Shown in pieces: positions 22,801 through 34,155 of a stretch of DNA of 64,000 bases. Position 1 is the stretch's first letter, and each line of letters opens with the position of its first letter. The stretch comes from Rhodotorula mucilaginosa. Lineage: Eukaryota > Basidiomycota > Microbotryomycetes > Sporidiobolales > Sporidiobolaceae. Location of the stretch: NCBI GenBank assembly GCA_034406715.1, contig CP137879.1:434001-498000 (forward strand), written 5' to 3'. A program made the translations under genes and the position numbers. The notes beneath the pieces were generated by a model that was not told where the DNA came from, ran no database searches, and saw nothing but the letters and a program-made list of their open reading frames with translations.

Positions 22801-23676
22801 TCGTTACCGGCGCGAGGTCGGCGGGAGAAGTCGGAGAGGCCCAGGTGAGATAGAGGTGCCAGATACGTTCGTGGAGGGAGGGGACGAGGGTGCGCAAGGC
22901 GCGGTCGAAGGTGCGGCGAGCGTGGGTGTGCGAGAGGGCGGCGGGGCAAGAGGGGTGGATGAACAGGCTGAGGTAAGAGAGCCACAGGCGGGGCATCTGG
23001 GGGAAGGAACCGGCGTCAGTCTCGCAGAATTATACGCCGTTTAAAGTGCCGTTGGGCGACGCACCTGGGGCAGCCATGCGATCGCGCGCTCGTAAGCGGC
23101 TGCGAGCGATTTCCACTCTTCGAACCCGAGTACGCCGTCGAGTGCGCCCTCCCACTCGAGTTCATAGTCGCGCTCGCCGTCTTCGATCTCGTCGACCTCG
23201 CCCTTGCCAGCCTCGAGCCATTCCTGCATGGTCCTGCCTACGCCGTCCTGTCCCCTCCGCTTCCTCGGGGCGGCGAGTTTGAGCGGCTTGGCGGCCTTGC
23301 CGAGGACGAAACGGCTCCTCGTCGCGAGGTAGTCCTTCCAGAGCGAGAAGGACCTCGGGTGGTGCTGCAATGCGCGCTCGTACACGTCGACGAGGCGCTG
23401 GAGTCCTTGCCTCCCTTCAGGGGTCGCGAGCGAGTCTCCGAGCAAGATGCGCTCGACGCCGCTCGCCTTTCCGCGGGCGGCGAGGAGGGCCTGGTCGACC
23501 TCTTCGTGGACTGTGCGGAGGTAGGCGTTCCAGCGTGCGAGCGAGGTCGGGTTCCGGAGGAGGTCATGCTCGGTCGAGAGGTGTTCGGGGCGCAGCAGCT
23601 CCGGGTGGCTCGTAGCGGTCGGGATGGGCACCGTCAGCGGCAGCAAGGCCGTCAAGTCGGCGTACGTCACCGTCAT
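19889..23676 (-). CDS. SYF1: Pre-mRNA-splicing factor SYF1 / XAB2 (HAT-repeat protein)
   Basis: Scaffold of the Prp19-associated (NTC) complex of the activated spliceosome, built from half-a-TPR (HAT) repeats. Start chosen at 23676 (MTVTYADLTALLPL), because upstream in-frame residues are unconserved. Repeats include LARWNAYLRTVHEEVDQAL, VYERALQHHPRSFSLWKDYL, AYERAIAWLPQ / MPRLWLSYLSLF, IWHLYLTWASP, VYDRIFELKIANAQVVINYA and YERAIESLPDSQTAEMCLRF. The last repeat FWAQWNAFEIETGSEDTFRE / YLRIKRAVQAAFNTEASYLS is diagnostic for SYF1. An acidic tail (DDDDDDE) precedes TAG at 19889..19891. A low-complexity Ala/Lys/Glu insert lies near 22400..22550. Introns interrupt many repeats. It shares a promoter region with the divergent PC-esterase-like gene. 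Confidence 0.93.
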
Positions 23677-24154
23677 CGCGGCGCCGTTATGCTCGAAGGG
23701 GATCAAGGGGAGCTCCGGGAGGAATGGGCACTCGAGTTGTAATCTCACGGTTACTCCGATTTGTAATGACCCCGTGAATACAAAGTCGGTACATTTTTCA
23801 CAGCTTCCGTTCCCGTGAGAAACGCGGGGCTCCACGCACTCGATCATCGTTGGCATTTAGCCCAGATTTCCGTTTGCGTCCGCGTTCTTCCAACGCAACG
23901 CAGGATGCTGGCGCGTGCAGCTGCTTGACTTGTCACACACACGCTCCATTGCTGCACGCTGCTTGCGAGACTCGCCGCGCCCGGCGCAATCCGAGGAATC
24001 TCCCACCGTCGCGCGGCCGCGCTCCACTCTCGTTTTTCAACGTAAAGAAGCATCGCGACGACTTGAAGCTTCCGGCGCCTGCAGCCGCTCTCGACTTTCC
24101 AAAGACCCGGACGCGCGCCCGAGTCAGCTAGACGGTCAACGCGAGACTGCGCCG
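23677..24154. promoter_or_regulatory. Bidirectional promoter region of SYF1 and the PC-esterase-like gene
   Basis: About 480 nt between divergent start codons. No coding unit is supported; it must hold both promoters. No specific element was recognised. Confidence 0.5.
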
Positions 24155-26659
24155 ATGGGCTGGTGGGAGACTTTGACGACGAGGCGACTCTCGGCCGCCG
24201 GTAAGTTCCCATTAAAGAGTTTCGATTCGCCTCGGACGACAACGCGTCCCCGCGACATCGGACCCTCGTACTGATGCGCGAACTATAACAGGACCACGGG
24301 CGTATCTCCCTCTCGCCAATTCGACGCGTCCCTGTACCGAGGAGGGAGGAGGAGGAGGAGGAGAACCTCGCGTGAATCGCCACCTCGTCGATGCAGCCGC
24401 GCGTGACCATGCGAAACTGAAATCTTCGCCGCGTCCGGATCGGATCTTCACATCCGAGGAAGAGGAGACGATGGCGAACAACCACCGGATGAGCGGGACC
24501 GAAGCGCGGAGTCGCGGGAACGGGTGGAAGTTCGAGGACGAAGAAAGGTCGAAAGAAGAAGCGGACCAAGACAACTACGACGACGACGATGAGGTATGGA
24601 GTCCTGCCTCCGATACGGCCCTTTTGTCCCCATCTCGGTCGCCGATTCTCTCAACAACGGCGGCGCGCGTTCGAAAAACCAGTTTCTGGCTCGCTTGCGC
24701 CTCTCTCGTCACCATCGTCCTCGCCCTCGCCAGCAACACGCCCTTCTCAATATCAATACCGACGACGACGACAAGTCGTCGTCCATCCCTCCTACGAGGC
24801 AACCTCTCCCTCGCCTCCTCGATCGGGACCGACTCCGCATCCTCCTCGTCTCGCCCGCAGCAGCAGCAGTTCCAACCCGCCTGTACCCCTCTCGACTGGT
24901 CCAACGGGACCTGGATCCCTCTCGATCCACCTCTCTCCCCTTGGGCAACCATCTGGGACGCGAGTCCGGATTTTCACAATCGCGGCTGCGCACAGAACTG
25001 GCACCGCGGCGATTGGTACCTCGGTTTGGTCCCGCCGGGGAGTCAACCCGGTCCGATTTCGAGTCCCGAGAACGCGGCGGGACCGCAGGGGGAATGGCCT
25101 ATGAGTAGGTATCGAAGACAGGCGGCGGGATGGGTCTGGGAACCGGCGACGGAGGTTTGCGATGAGGAGGTCGAGTTGCCGTGGTACGAGATGAGCGAGG
25201 TTGTCGTTGCTGGAACTTTGGGCGAAGAGGACGAAGGGACCGTTAGGCTCTTGCAGGACTTGATTGACCGTGGAGGTTGGCTCATCCTCGGAGGTATGCC
25301 TTCCTTCTCTCGGGCGGCTTCTCGATGGTGGCGGAAGGAACACGCTGACCTCTTGAGCGCATGAACCGCGCAGACTCGCTCTCCGAAGGTCATTTCATGT
25401 CCCTTTCTTGCACCCTCTTCCCTCACGTCCGTGCCGTCTGGCCCTACCCGGCTATGTCTGAATGGCGACAGATCAAGGAGGAACACCTCTTGCTCTCGCG
25501 AGAGAGTCCGCTCGTCGCGGCGGGCAGGCTCGTCGTTCCGGATGATTGGGACTGGGACGGCACGCCACTCGTCTCGCACGTTAGGTGCGTGTTCTTTACT
25601 TGGTTTTTCCGGCGGCGCGGTGCGAGAAGGTTTCAGTCGCTAACGGAGCTCACTTCGGACCCACTCCAGAACGGACCACGGCCTCGCTCCCATCGAGCTC
25701 GTGCAGGCCTACGAGGACCTGCGGTCATCACCGCCAAATGAGACCTCGCGCTTCGCAGAACTCCTCTCGCCCGCTTCGCGCGCCAATCCGCAGCCGCTCC
25801 TCACCGACGTCGAGACTTTTTCTCCCACGCTCGACTATATGCTCGAGTTGTTCTTGCGTCCTTCCGGTCCGCGCAATATCACGACCGAGATTTCACCCTC
25901 GTATGGCGCTTCGACGACTCCTTCGGATGCGATCGAACTCGAGCGGCGGACGACCCAATCGGCGCGGTACCGGGCCTTGATCTTCTCGACCGGCGCGCAC
26001 TTTTCATCTCGGCATTTCAACCTCCCGTCTATCGCCGCGCACCTCGAATACTTTGACCTCGTCGTCTCGACCTTTTTGGACAAGGTGGTCGAGGCGCTTG
26101 AGAAGGCGAGTAGGGACGAGAGGCGCGACAAGGAGGTTATCGTCCGGCCGACGAGTAACGGTCACGATGACTGTCATGCGGCCAAGGGACCACTCAAGGA
26201 TGTCGACCGGAACAAGAGCAGCATGTACAGCTGGAAGGACATGTGGGACATGAACGACCGTGCAGAGGTGAGTCCGGTGGCGTCGGTCCGTGCGTGCGGT
26301 TGAAGCTGGATGCTGACAAGATACTCTGGTCAGGCTCTCGTGCAAAAGCTCGCGCATCCGCAGGTCTCGTGGCTGGACATCACTCGGCCGTCGACTCTCC
26401 GTCCGGATGCTGTGCGTCAAGTTTCCCTCGTCCTCTGCTCGCCTTCTTCCTCCTTTCCCTTCTCGCAAATTTCGCCGCTGACCAATGCGGACCTCCACCC
26501 ATTCAGCACACCAACGACGACTGCCTGCATCTCTCGATGGGTACCGGCGTCGTCGAGGGCTGGACTCGTTACCTCGCGTACTGGTTGCGCGAGAAAGCAA
26601 GCGCAGAGGCGTCAGCCGGGCGTCGGAGCGTCGCTTCTTGGTGGCCGTGGCGACGGTGA
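24155..26659 (+). CDS. Type II membrane protein with SGNH / PC-esterase-like domain
   Basis: Probable Golgi acyl-transfer or esterase enzyme acting on glycans, related to the luminal part of Cas1p and to plant TBL proteins (family inference). Six exons: 24155..24200 (MGWWETLTTRRLSAA), 24292..25293, 25374..25584, 25670..26267, 26334..26411 and 26507..26659. A cytosolic acidic tail precedes the signal anchor SFWLACASLVTIVLALAS. The luminal part starts with CTPLDWSNGTWIPLDPP and NRGCAQNWHRGDWYLG. Block I GGDSLSEGHFMSLSC is rebuilt across the second intron and carries the nucleophile Ser. The block with the catalytic Asp/His is LRPDA / HTNDDCLHL, split by the last intron, and the protein ends VEGWTRYLAYWLREK.. 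and TGA. Exons 5-6 are duplicated in inverted orientation at 60689..60983. Confidence 0.85.
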
Positions 26660-27048
26660 CGACGACAATGCGCGAGACGGATGCAGTGCGACGTGGGATG
26701 TAGAATATATCTAGGGATGGAAGGTGTAGCGGTAACACAAAAGTAGTCTTCATCGGACCACATTTTTCCGCCTACGCTTTCTGAGCAAAGACTCGTCGCA
26801 CTGCTTGTGCTAGGTGTCCTAAAGAAATTTGGGCTTCCAGAACTTGTCAGTTCGGCGAAAGATCAGCCGAAAGGAGAGCCGGCGCCTCTTCGTCCCCGAC
26901 CACTCACTCTGCATAGCACTTTGGCTCCTGAGAAGTCACCTGAGCATCGAGTACCTCGGGCTCTACTCCCGACTCGCCAACAAGCTTCAACCGACTCGCT
27001 CAACTATCTCGAATTGCTCCGCAAATCTTCATCAGCTTGCGTCCGAGA
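26660..27048. repeat. F-box-like gene 2 upstream region (shared with copies 3 and 4)
   Basis: Gap between the PC-esterase-like gene and F-box-like gene 2. The part 26890..27048 closely resembles 28730..28896 upstream of copy 3 and also 60243..60400 (reverse strand) upstream of copy 4. The part just after the PC-esterase stop resembles the reverse strand near 60560..60620. Duplicated intergenic DNA with no gene. Confidence 0.75.
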
Positions 27049-28540
27049 ATGTCCTTGTACACGCCTGACACGGACGCGGGTGCGCTCAGAGATGGTCGAA
27101 GATGAGCCAACAACGAGACTGACGGGCCTCCACGCAGCGCCGCCTCGTCAAGTGCCTTCTATGCGCATGCCCAACGAGCTCCTCGACGAAGTCTTCAAAC
27201 ATGTCTTTGCTGAACTCGAACGCGAGCCGCTCCGCGACCGAGTTCGCATCTACGCTCCATTCAGTCTGGTCTGCGAAGCTTGGCAGCGCGTCGCGGTGGC
27301 CCACGCGTATGCCAATGTCGTCGTCGATGCGGCCAAAGACCCGGACGCGATTGCGTTCCTCGACCCCGTCGGAGGTGCCGGGTCTCACCTCTTGTCGCTC
27401 GTCAAGTCGGTCAAGCTTTCTGCCTTTGAGCCTCTGACCAAAGCTGCCGGGCCGGGAGACGACGCCAAGCAGGAGAGGGCCAGCGAACACATGAACGCGC
27501 CTCCTGCTCGCCGCCCTGCCCATCTGCACGGTCCGGCCGACGACGATACCTCCGCTCTGCCCATCGTAGCCTCGGTCGCTCGGGTCCTCGCCAAGTGCTC
27601 AAACTTGTCGTCTTTGACAATCGACCCGCATCTCGAGCCGGTCTCGTGCAAAGTCGCGGAAGACCACGCCCCGGTCTTGATCTGGCCCAACTTGACGCGC
27701 CTCATCCTCACCTGGAACTGCTCCTTTATCGATTTTCTTCCGGTCCTCGCTCGCCTGTCGCATCTTCAAGAGCTGATCGGCATTTGCCTCTTGCTCGACA
27801 CGGGCGACGAGAACAACGACTTTCGCGGTACCATGACGCAGGAGCTCGTCGACAAGCACCCCGTTCAACCTCTCGAGCGCCTCCAAAACTTCCGAATTCG
27901 CTCGTTCGGCGAAGCGCCGATCGGAAACCAGGCCGTCTTGAGGCTCCTCTCGCCGCGCGCGCCTCTCCGCCGCGTGACCTGGGCTGGACACATTCCGCCC
28001 GGCATGTGCAAGGAGCTCTCGCGTGGCACAAGTGAGATTGAAGAGTTGACATTTACATGGATGGGGGCGACCTCTAACTTGACGAAGCAGCTCTTGCCGC
28101 AACTGTTCGAACTGGGCCGCCGCCCCATCAAACGCTTGACTCTCGACATCGAACCAATTCTCGGCTTCCCTCTGACCCAGTTCATGCCGCCGATTACGGA
28201 GATCCTCAAAAACCTTCCCTACGGCGTTCGCTTCAGCCGCGCGATCGACATGGACATCACCGTTATCAGCTTTCGCAGAGCTTTCCCGACCGGCGGAGCC
28301 GAATTTGCCGCCATCAAGGCTCGCCCCACCGCGTCGATCACGTTCCAGGACACAAACATATGCAAAGGCTCGTTCGACGGGAAGCCTCTTTTGCAGTTCG
28401 GGATGTTTCGCGTTGAGGAGTCGGACGACGATGTCAACCTGCGTTTCTTTGGCCGGTTCGGGAATCCCGACATCGAAGGCGACGTGACTGAATGGATGCT
28501 GCTCAAGATTGTGGCTAGCGAAGACGACGAGGAACAGTAG
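27049..28540 (+). CDS. F-box-like LRR protein, family member 2
   Basis: Exon 1 is 27049..27079 (MSLYTPDTDA plus one base) and ends at a GTGCGC donor. Exon 2 starts at 27138 after a CACGCAG acceptor and continues PPRQVPSMRMPNELLDEVF. The F-box-like region (about residues 18-60) is MPNELLDEVFKHVFAELE..YAPFSLVCEAWQRVAVAHAY. It is followed by a short charged linker and about ten leucine-rich stretches (LTRLILTWNCSFIDFLPVL, LERLQNFRIRSFGEAPIG, MCKELSRGTSEIEELTFTW). The conserved end is RFFGRFGNPDIEGDVTEWML, with TAG at 28538..28540. This copy is open throughout. F-box proteins recruit substrates to SCF ubiquitin ligases; that role and any target are inferred. It forms a direct tandem pair with member 3. 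Confidence 0.82.
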
Positions 28541-28896
28541 GCGGGGGAGGAGCGTGAGAGTGCTTCGGTCGGGGATGTGGAGCAACGTGGAGTTGCGTGG
28601 AGTAGAGCAGGAGTAGGTCGCTTGTTCTTGCTTGTGCAATCCGTCTTCATCGCTTGCTTTCTCGAACGCGTTCCCGCGATTTGCTACAGTCGGAGAGAAT
28701 TAGCCGAAGTGAGCGCCGAGCAGCGCCGAGGCCTCTTTGTCCCCGACCACTCACTCTGCATAGCACTTCAACTCCAGAGAAGCCACCTGAGCATCCAGCA
28801 CCTTGATCTCTAGCCCTCGACTGTCCAACAAGCTTCAACCGACGCGCTCGCCGCTCTCAAATTGCTCTGCGAATCTTCATCAGCCAGCGAGAGAGA
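28541..28896. repeat. Spacer between tandem F-box-like genes 2 and 3
   Basis: Contains the 3' flank of copy 2 (a TTGCTTGT..TTGTGCAAT stretch also seen after copy 3 near 30470) and, from 28730, a near-copy of the copy 2 upstream region. Supports origin by tandem duplication with flanks. Confidence 0.75.
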
Positions 28897-30411
28897 ATGT
28901 CCTCGTCATCGCCTGTAAACGACTCGGGTGCGCGGACAGTCGTCCCTGCGAGCGCTATTGAACGATACTGACTGACTTCGGGAGCCGACCCAGCCCGCAA
29001 GCCTTCTTTCGTGCGCATGCCCGACGAGCTCCTCGACAAGTTGTTCGACCATGTCTTTGCCGGTTTGCAACGCAAACCGCTCCGCGAAATTGTCCCCGTC
29101 TACGCCCCACTCAGTCTCGTCTGCAAAGCCTGGCAGCGTGTCGCGGTCCCTCACGCATACATCAACGTCATCCTCGACGTCGCCAAAGACTCGGGTGCGA
29201 TCGCCTGCCTCGACCCGGTCGGAGGCGCCGGGGCCCACCTGTTGAAGCTCGTCAAGACGATCGAGCTCTCTACTTCGAAGCCTTTGCTGAAGGGACCCGT
29301 AACGGGAGATGAAGAGGCGGAAAATGCCGAGGAGGAGGAGGGTGAAGACTCGGACGCGACTCCGGCTCGCACCGCGCCCCTGTTGCACGGCCCTGCCGAC
29401 GACGAGACCTCCGCCCTTCCCATCGTCGCTTCGCTCGCCCGGGTCCTCGCCAATTGCCCCAACCTGTTGCACCTGACCATCGACCAGCACCTCGAGTCGG
29501 TCTCGTGCAAAGTCACCGCCGACCAGGACCCGGTGGTCATGTGGCCCAAGTTGACGGAGCTCAGGTTCAACTGGAGAGCCTCTTTCATCGATCTCCTTCC
29601 GGTCCTTGCTCGCCTGTCTCGTTTGCAGACTCTGACCGCCATTGTTCTTTTGCTCGTAACGAGTGACGAGAACAACGACCCCCGCGGAACCATGACGCAG
29701 GAATTGGTCGACAAATACTTGGTCCAGCCTCTCGAGCGCCTTCAAAGCTTCGGGATGCGCTCGTTTGCCGAAGCGCCGATCGGAAACAAAGCGGTCTTGC
29801 AGCTCATCTCGCCACACGCGCCTCTCCAGCAGGTCCAGTGGGGTGGTTACATTCCTCCCGGGATGTGCAAACAGCTCTCGTACGGCACAAGTGAGATCAA
29901 AGAGTTGACGTTCACGTGGATGCTGCCGACGTTGAACTTGACGAACCAGCTCCTGCCGCAACTCCTCGAACTTGGCCGCCGCCCGGTCAAACGCCTCACT
30001 CTCGACATCGGTCCGGCCTCTGACATCCCGCGCACCCAGTTCATGCCGCCCATCACCGAGATCCTCAAGAAGATTCCCTACGGCGTTCGCTTCAGCCGCG
30101 CAACCGACATGGACTCGATCCTCACCTTCATGGGGTTCCAGCAGCAGTTCGCAACCGGCGGCGCCGACTTTGCCGCGATCAAGGCTCGTCCGACCGCCGA
30201 GGTCACGTTCAACAACAAGTGCGAGTGGGGTGGGTCGCTCGACGGAAAGCCGCTCTTGCAAGTCGGGATCTTTCACGTCGAGAAAGAGTCGGACGACGAT
30301 GTCGTCTTGCGCTTCTTTGGGCGCTTTGGCAATCCCGACATCGAAGGCGACGTGACTGAGTGGATGCAGCTCAAGGTTGTATCCGGCGGAGACGACGACG
30401 GCTCGGAGTAG
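28897..30411 (+). CDS. F-box-like LRR protein, family member 3
   Basis: Exon 1 is 28897..28927 (MSSSSPVNDS plus one base) before a GTGCGC donor. Exon 2 starts at 28994 after CCCAG and continues RKPSFVRMPDELLDKLFDHV. The F-box-like region runs through YAPLSLVCKAWQRVAVPHAY. An acidic linker (DEEAENAEEEEGEDSD) precedes leucine-rich stretches (LLHLTIDQHLESVSCKVTAD, LTELRFNWRASFIDLLPVLA, LERLQSFGMRSFAEAPIG). The end, FGRFGNPDIEGDVTEWMQL, matches member 2. TAG is at 30409..30411. Open throughout. The function is inferred to be SCF substrate recruitment. It is the closest neighbour of member 2, in the same orientation. Confidence 0.82.
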
Positions 30412-31608
30412 GAGGACGAAGAGGGCACGGGAGGGGAGAGGAGGTGAGAGGTGACTGAGGAGAGCTTGGTTGCTTGTTTTGCTTGTGCAATGTTTTCTTT
30501 TCGCTTGCTTCGAACCGTTCTTGCGTCTGTAAGAGTGAAATCTCTCAAGACTGGCCGTTTCTGTCCGCGCATGGACTTATCCGGACGAAAGGTACGAAGA
30601 ACCAGTGAGTTCATCGAAATTCGTGTCCGCTCCTTTGGCACGCGAGACAGCTCTAGCTACACATGACTGGACGTCGGCTTTTCAGGAGATATATATGCAG
30701 CTTGCTCAGGAATCTTGCCTACAATCCCGCCCCGGTTTGCGTGTTGAAGGAGGTTCTCCACCCGTTTTTCTCGCTGCTCCAGACCCTTTGCCTCCACGAA
30801 GGCTTTCAGACTTGTCTGTGAGGCTTGCGTAGCTCGTCGGTCTGTCCAGAGCATCAAGTGCGGCTCAGAACGGTGCTTCCGAAGTATCCGCAGATAGAGT
30901 GGCGTTATCCAGGAGGAACCTTTTCTAGCTCTCCCCGCTACGAGGACCCTTGATCTGGCAACCAAACGATATCTATGACACGCATTTCGGCCTGTCTCGT
31001 CCCATTCAGCTTGCCCATTGTACGGAGTGACCGACCGACGCCGTATCCATATGACGGCGCGACCGCCCGACCGACCCCGAAGGACGCCAAAGCCGAACCG
31101 ATTCGGTCTCGGCGTGCAGCGGCTCGGACGCCGCGTGTACGACGTCAAAGGCACAACGGCCGAGCGCGTAGACGATCCAGAAAGCCGAGGATCGAGGCCA
31201 GCAGCACAGTCTCGGAGAAATCAGGAGCGACCGATGGAGCTCGGGCTTGCTTGGCTCCGCAGGAGGCGAGAGAAAGCGCAGATCCTTGGCGCTCTGGCAG
31301 CAGAAACAGTGCAGTGAAACACCCGAGAATCTGAGATGTCGTGCTCGACTTGGCCGACTCTCGTGTTGCTCGGGTCAATCGTAGTGAAGACGTTATTACA
31401 AGACCTGGAGTCCGACTAGCCGAGGGAAGAGGGCCTGAAAGATCATACAAGGCAAAAAGGGAGAAATGCCATCTCCACGGTACAACCTCTGGACAAAGAT
31501 ATTCGTAAACATAACAACGCGGAGGAGCGGTGTTGGACCGTCGAGGCAGAGCTGGGAGATTCCCCGGCACCCGGAAACAAGAAAGCGAAAGAAAGGAGAA
31601 GAAGCGCG
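30412..31608. other. Intergenic, about 1.2 kb, no supported gene
   Basis: Holds the 3' flanks of F-box-like gene 3 and of the convergent unknown gene. Around 31040..31160 the sequence contains imperfect inverted repeats of a CGCCG/CGAACCGATTCGG type. Open frames show no domains or paralogs. Confidence 0.45.
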
Positions 31609-32929
31609 TCAACTCGTGCGCGGGAAGTGGGCATCGTCCTCGGGGTAGTGGCGCTGCAGCATGGCGAGGACGTCGTCGTCTTCGTTCACGGCCGCCTCGT
31701 ACGCGCGCGACTCGTTCGGGTCGTGCCACATGCCGCCTTCGAGGGTCGACTCGCCGAGGTCGAGGTCGGCCTCTTCGGTGTACAGAGGCGGGCGGAGTCG
31801 CTCTTCCTCTTCGGCCTGGGACTCGTCTTGATGAAGCGAGGGAGGACGAGATACGATGGGTGCGAGGCGGCTCGATTGCGGAGCGAGAGGCAGCGGGAAG
31901 GGGAGGTCGAGGAGCGAGGGAGGCGTTTCGAGGTAGGTCGGGCGGATATCGGATCCGGCGCGCCTATTGGGTGGGCCGCGTCAACCTCGGGGAGAGCCAC
32001 AGGTGCAGGAAAGAACTGTAAAACGCACTCGCTGGCACCGCCCCGGGCCTTGACAAACTTCCCGAACGGCATCTTTGCCACCTTGCGTCCTTGGCACCAC
32101 TCGATGGCGTCGCTCAAGTGCTGTTCGACCCACTGCGCCTCCTCGACCGCCTCCTTGGTCGCCTGCAGCGTCGCCGGCGTGCACATTCCGGCCCAGCACC
32201 CGATCAAGCCCTTGGAGCGGGCGTCCCGGAGGGCCCGTTGCCGGAGCCAGAGGGCGGCGTGGCGAGTCTGCCACGTCTCGTGGACGAGTTTGAGGCCGTG
32301 TTCGGTAAGGATGGGTCCGCTATCTCCGTCGAGCAAGACCGCCATGACTCCGGCGGGCGTCAACGGCGGCGAGTCCCATTTGGGCACGATCGGCGACCGG
32401 AACTGCTTGACGCGCTCGATCCTCGAGCATACCACCGTGCCGATCGTCCAGATCAAGACGTCCATGCGGCGTGAGTCTTGCAAGTTATGCTATTGATGCC
32501 GCGTCTGTCAAGGCGGCCGAGAGTCGGAGGAAAACGGACGAGTCGGTGAATTGGAGGAACTGAGATCCGTGGGCAAGAGGTCAGCTCACTTCCATCTCCA
32601 TTTCGTGCATGCCGCCTGTGAGAGACTGGTGCATTACCTAGTGGTGGGTTGCCTCTCGTCTTTCTCAACGACGGTGCGGCGACTGCCAGTGTACGGCCGT
32701 GTCTCTTCGGGACGGTGATTGGCCGAGAATCGAAAGTGGGCAGAGGGCTAGTTATGTACGGGCGCCGCAGGGGTGGTCAGCAGGGTTGACCGGCTACTCC
32801 GAGCGGGAACTGGACACTCTAGAGGGTCGCCGGACTCACGCTGGTCTCTTCTTTGATGAGATCGACGTGTTCGCGAGCGGGTGCGCGGTCCGTTCGGCGT
32901 CGGAGAGGGCGGCGAGTCCGAGTGATATA
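31609..32929 (-). CDS. Unrecognised protein, multi-exon, 5' end not resolved
   Basis: I do not recognise this gene. Coherent exons are 32929..32840 (YITRTRRPLRRRTDRAP..HVDLIKEETS), 32637..32590 (VMHQSLTGGMHEMEME), 32489..32029 (HNLQDSRRMDVLIWTIG..) and 31963..31609. Every acceptor is TAG and every frame closes across the joins. Exon 3 holds KWDSPPLTPAGVMAVLLDG, TEHGLKLVHETWQTRHAALW and QHLSDAIEWCQGRKVAKMPF. The last exon starts RAGSDIRPTYLETPPSLLDL, is Pro- and acid-rich, and ends in MLQRHYPEDDAHFPRTS. There is no signal peptide or membrane span in what is visible. Internal methionines at 32634 or 32465 could be the true start; otherwise an upstream first exon is missing. Confidence 0.6.
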
Positions 32930-34155
32930 CTATGGCTTCTGACGACTTTGCTTTGGTTTGCCGCAATCAGCTGCGCCCTTTTGCAGAGCGTGAAGAAGCG
33001 GGACAAGGGTCGGCGGGTGCAGAAGGAGGGGAAACCGAACAAGTTGCTGCTGCGCGATCGCAAATGGAGTCGCGTCCGGCAGCCAATCGGAACCGAGATC
33101 CGCGCCACGCGACTTCCTCGGGCTCGTGCATTTCAAAGTGGGGCTCAACACCAAGCACGGCTAATTCCGAGCGTCGGCCTTCCCAAGGACCAGTGCGCGG
33201 CACTGGGCTCTGGCTTGGTCCGACTTGCTTCTGAACCGCGCGCACAGCCTTCGACAACTTGCCTCTCTCGCTCTCGAGAACCTGGCTCCAGTTCTCAGCT
33301 ACCGGCCGTTGCGTGCGTGCATGTCATGCATCTCTGCAAAAAGCCCACCCGCGCCACTTGCACGCTTCAGCACCCGAACTTACGGGTGTCTGACAAGCTA
33401 TAGTGCACTGAGGCTACCCATTCGACTTCAAGCAGAGCTATTCATGGAGCGAGAGCCCCAATTCTCGCCGCTACTCGCATCGCTCTCTGGATCGACGGCC
33501 TACCCGGCAGCTGCACCTCACGCGCATTTGTCCACCGACTCACATTTTGACCAAGTGCACATTGCAGTCATCTGACGAGCAAATGAAGGTGCGCGACTAG
33601 CGGAGACTCGGGAGGCGGGCACAGCTCAGTACGAATAAATGCTGGCCATTCTTCCAACGTACTCAAATCCGCCTGTCGACTTAATGCAATGCTGCTTTCG
33701 CTCACCCGCATGGAGGCAACGTTACATCTGCTGCTCTGGATGCGGGTCCCAAAATGTTCTCTCGATCTGCTGTGTATCGTGACATGCAATTAGGTCAACA
33801 GTTTGAGAAGTCACACTCCAAGGCCGCTTACGCTTTGTTGTTTGCCGGAATACGCATCAGGGCTGGCCGGACTTCTGGACGTCCGCCTTGAGCTTGGTCA
33901 TGAACCACGCTTGTGCTGCAGCTTTGGAAGTCCTGGACGACAGCTCCTTTTCGCACACGCTTCTTGTTTTTCTTTTCGCTCTCCCTTCTCGCTCTCCTTC
34001 TGAACTTCGATGAGCTTGATTCACTCTGCAAAAGTGTCTTCCAAAACAAAAGTGCACATAGCTGAAACAAAAGGAGCTACGGCCGCCGTATGATTCGCAT
34101 CTCTGTCCCTGCGCTGCCGCTGGCATTTCGTGCTCAATCCGCCAAGCTTACAAAA
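32930..34155. other. Intergenic, about 1.2 kb, no supported gene
   Basis: May contain the missing first exon of the unknown gene at its left end and the 3' flank of family Y copy 1 at its right end. Nothing else with domain, paralog or splice support. Confidence 0.4.

Larger units (their letters stand above)
26334..28540 (+). repeat. Segmental duplication, arm A (PC-esterase 3' exons + F-box-like gene 2)
   Basis: Same gene order and intergenic sequence as the inverted segment 58697..60983. Similarity covers the last two PC-esterase exons, the spacer and the whole F-box-like gene. Confidence 0.8.

Noticed and set aside
21821-23044. 407-codon plus-strand open frame opposite SYF1
   Set aside because: Antisense shadow of a GC-rich gene. 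It has no domain, and the minus strand has clear HAT repeats and splice structure.
31040-31160. GC-rich inverted repeats that might be an RNA gene or transposon end
   Set aside because: Imperfect and short, with no tRNA or rRNA features, target-site duplication or transposase nearby.
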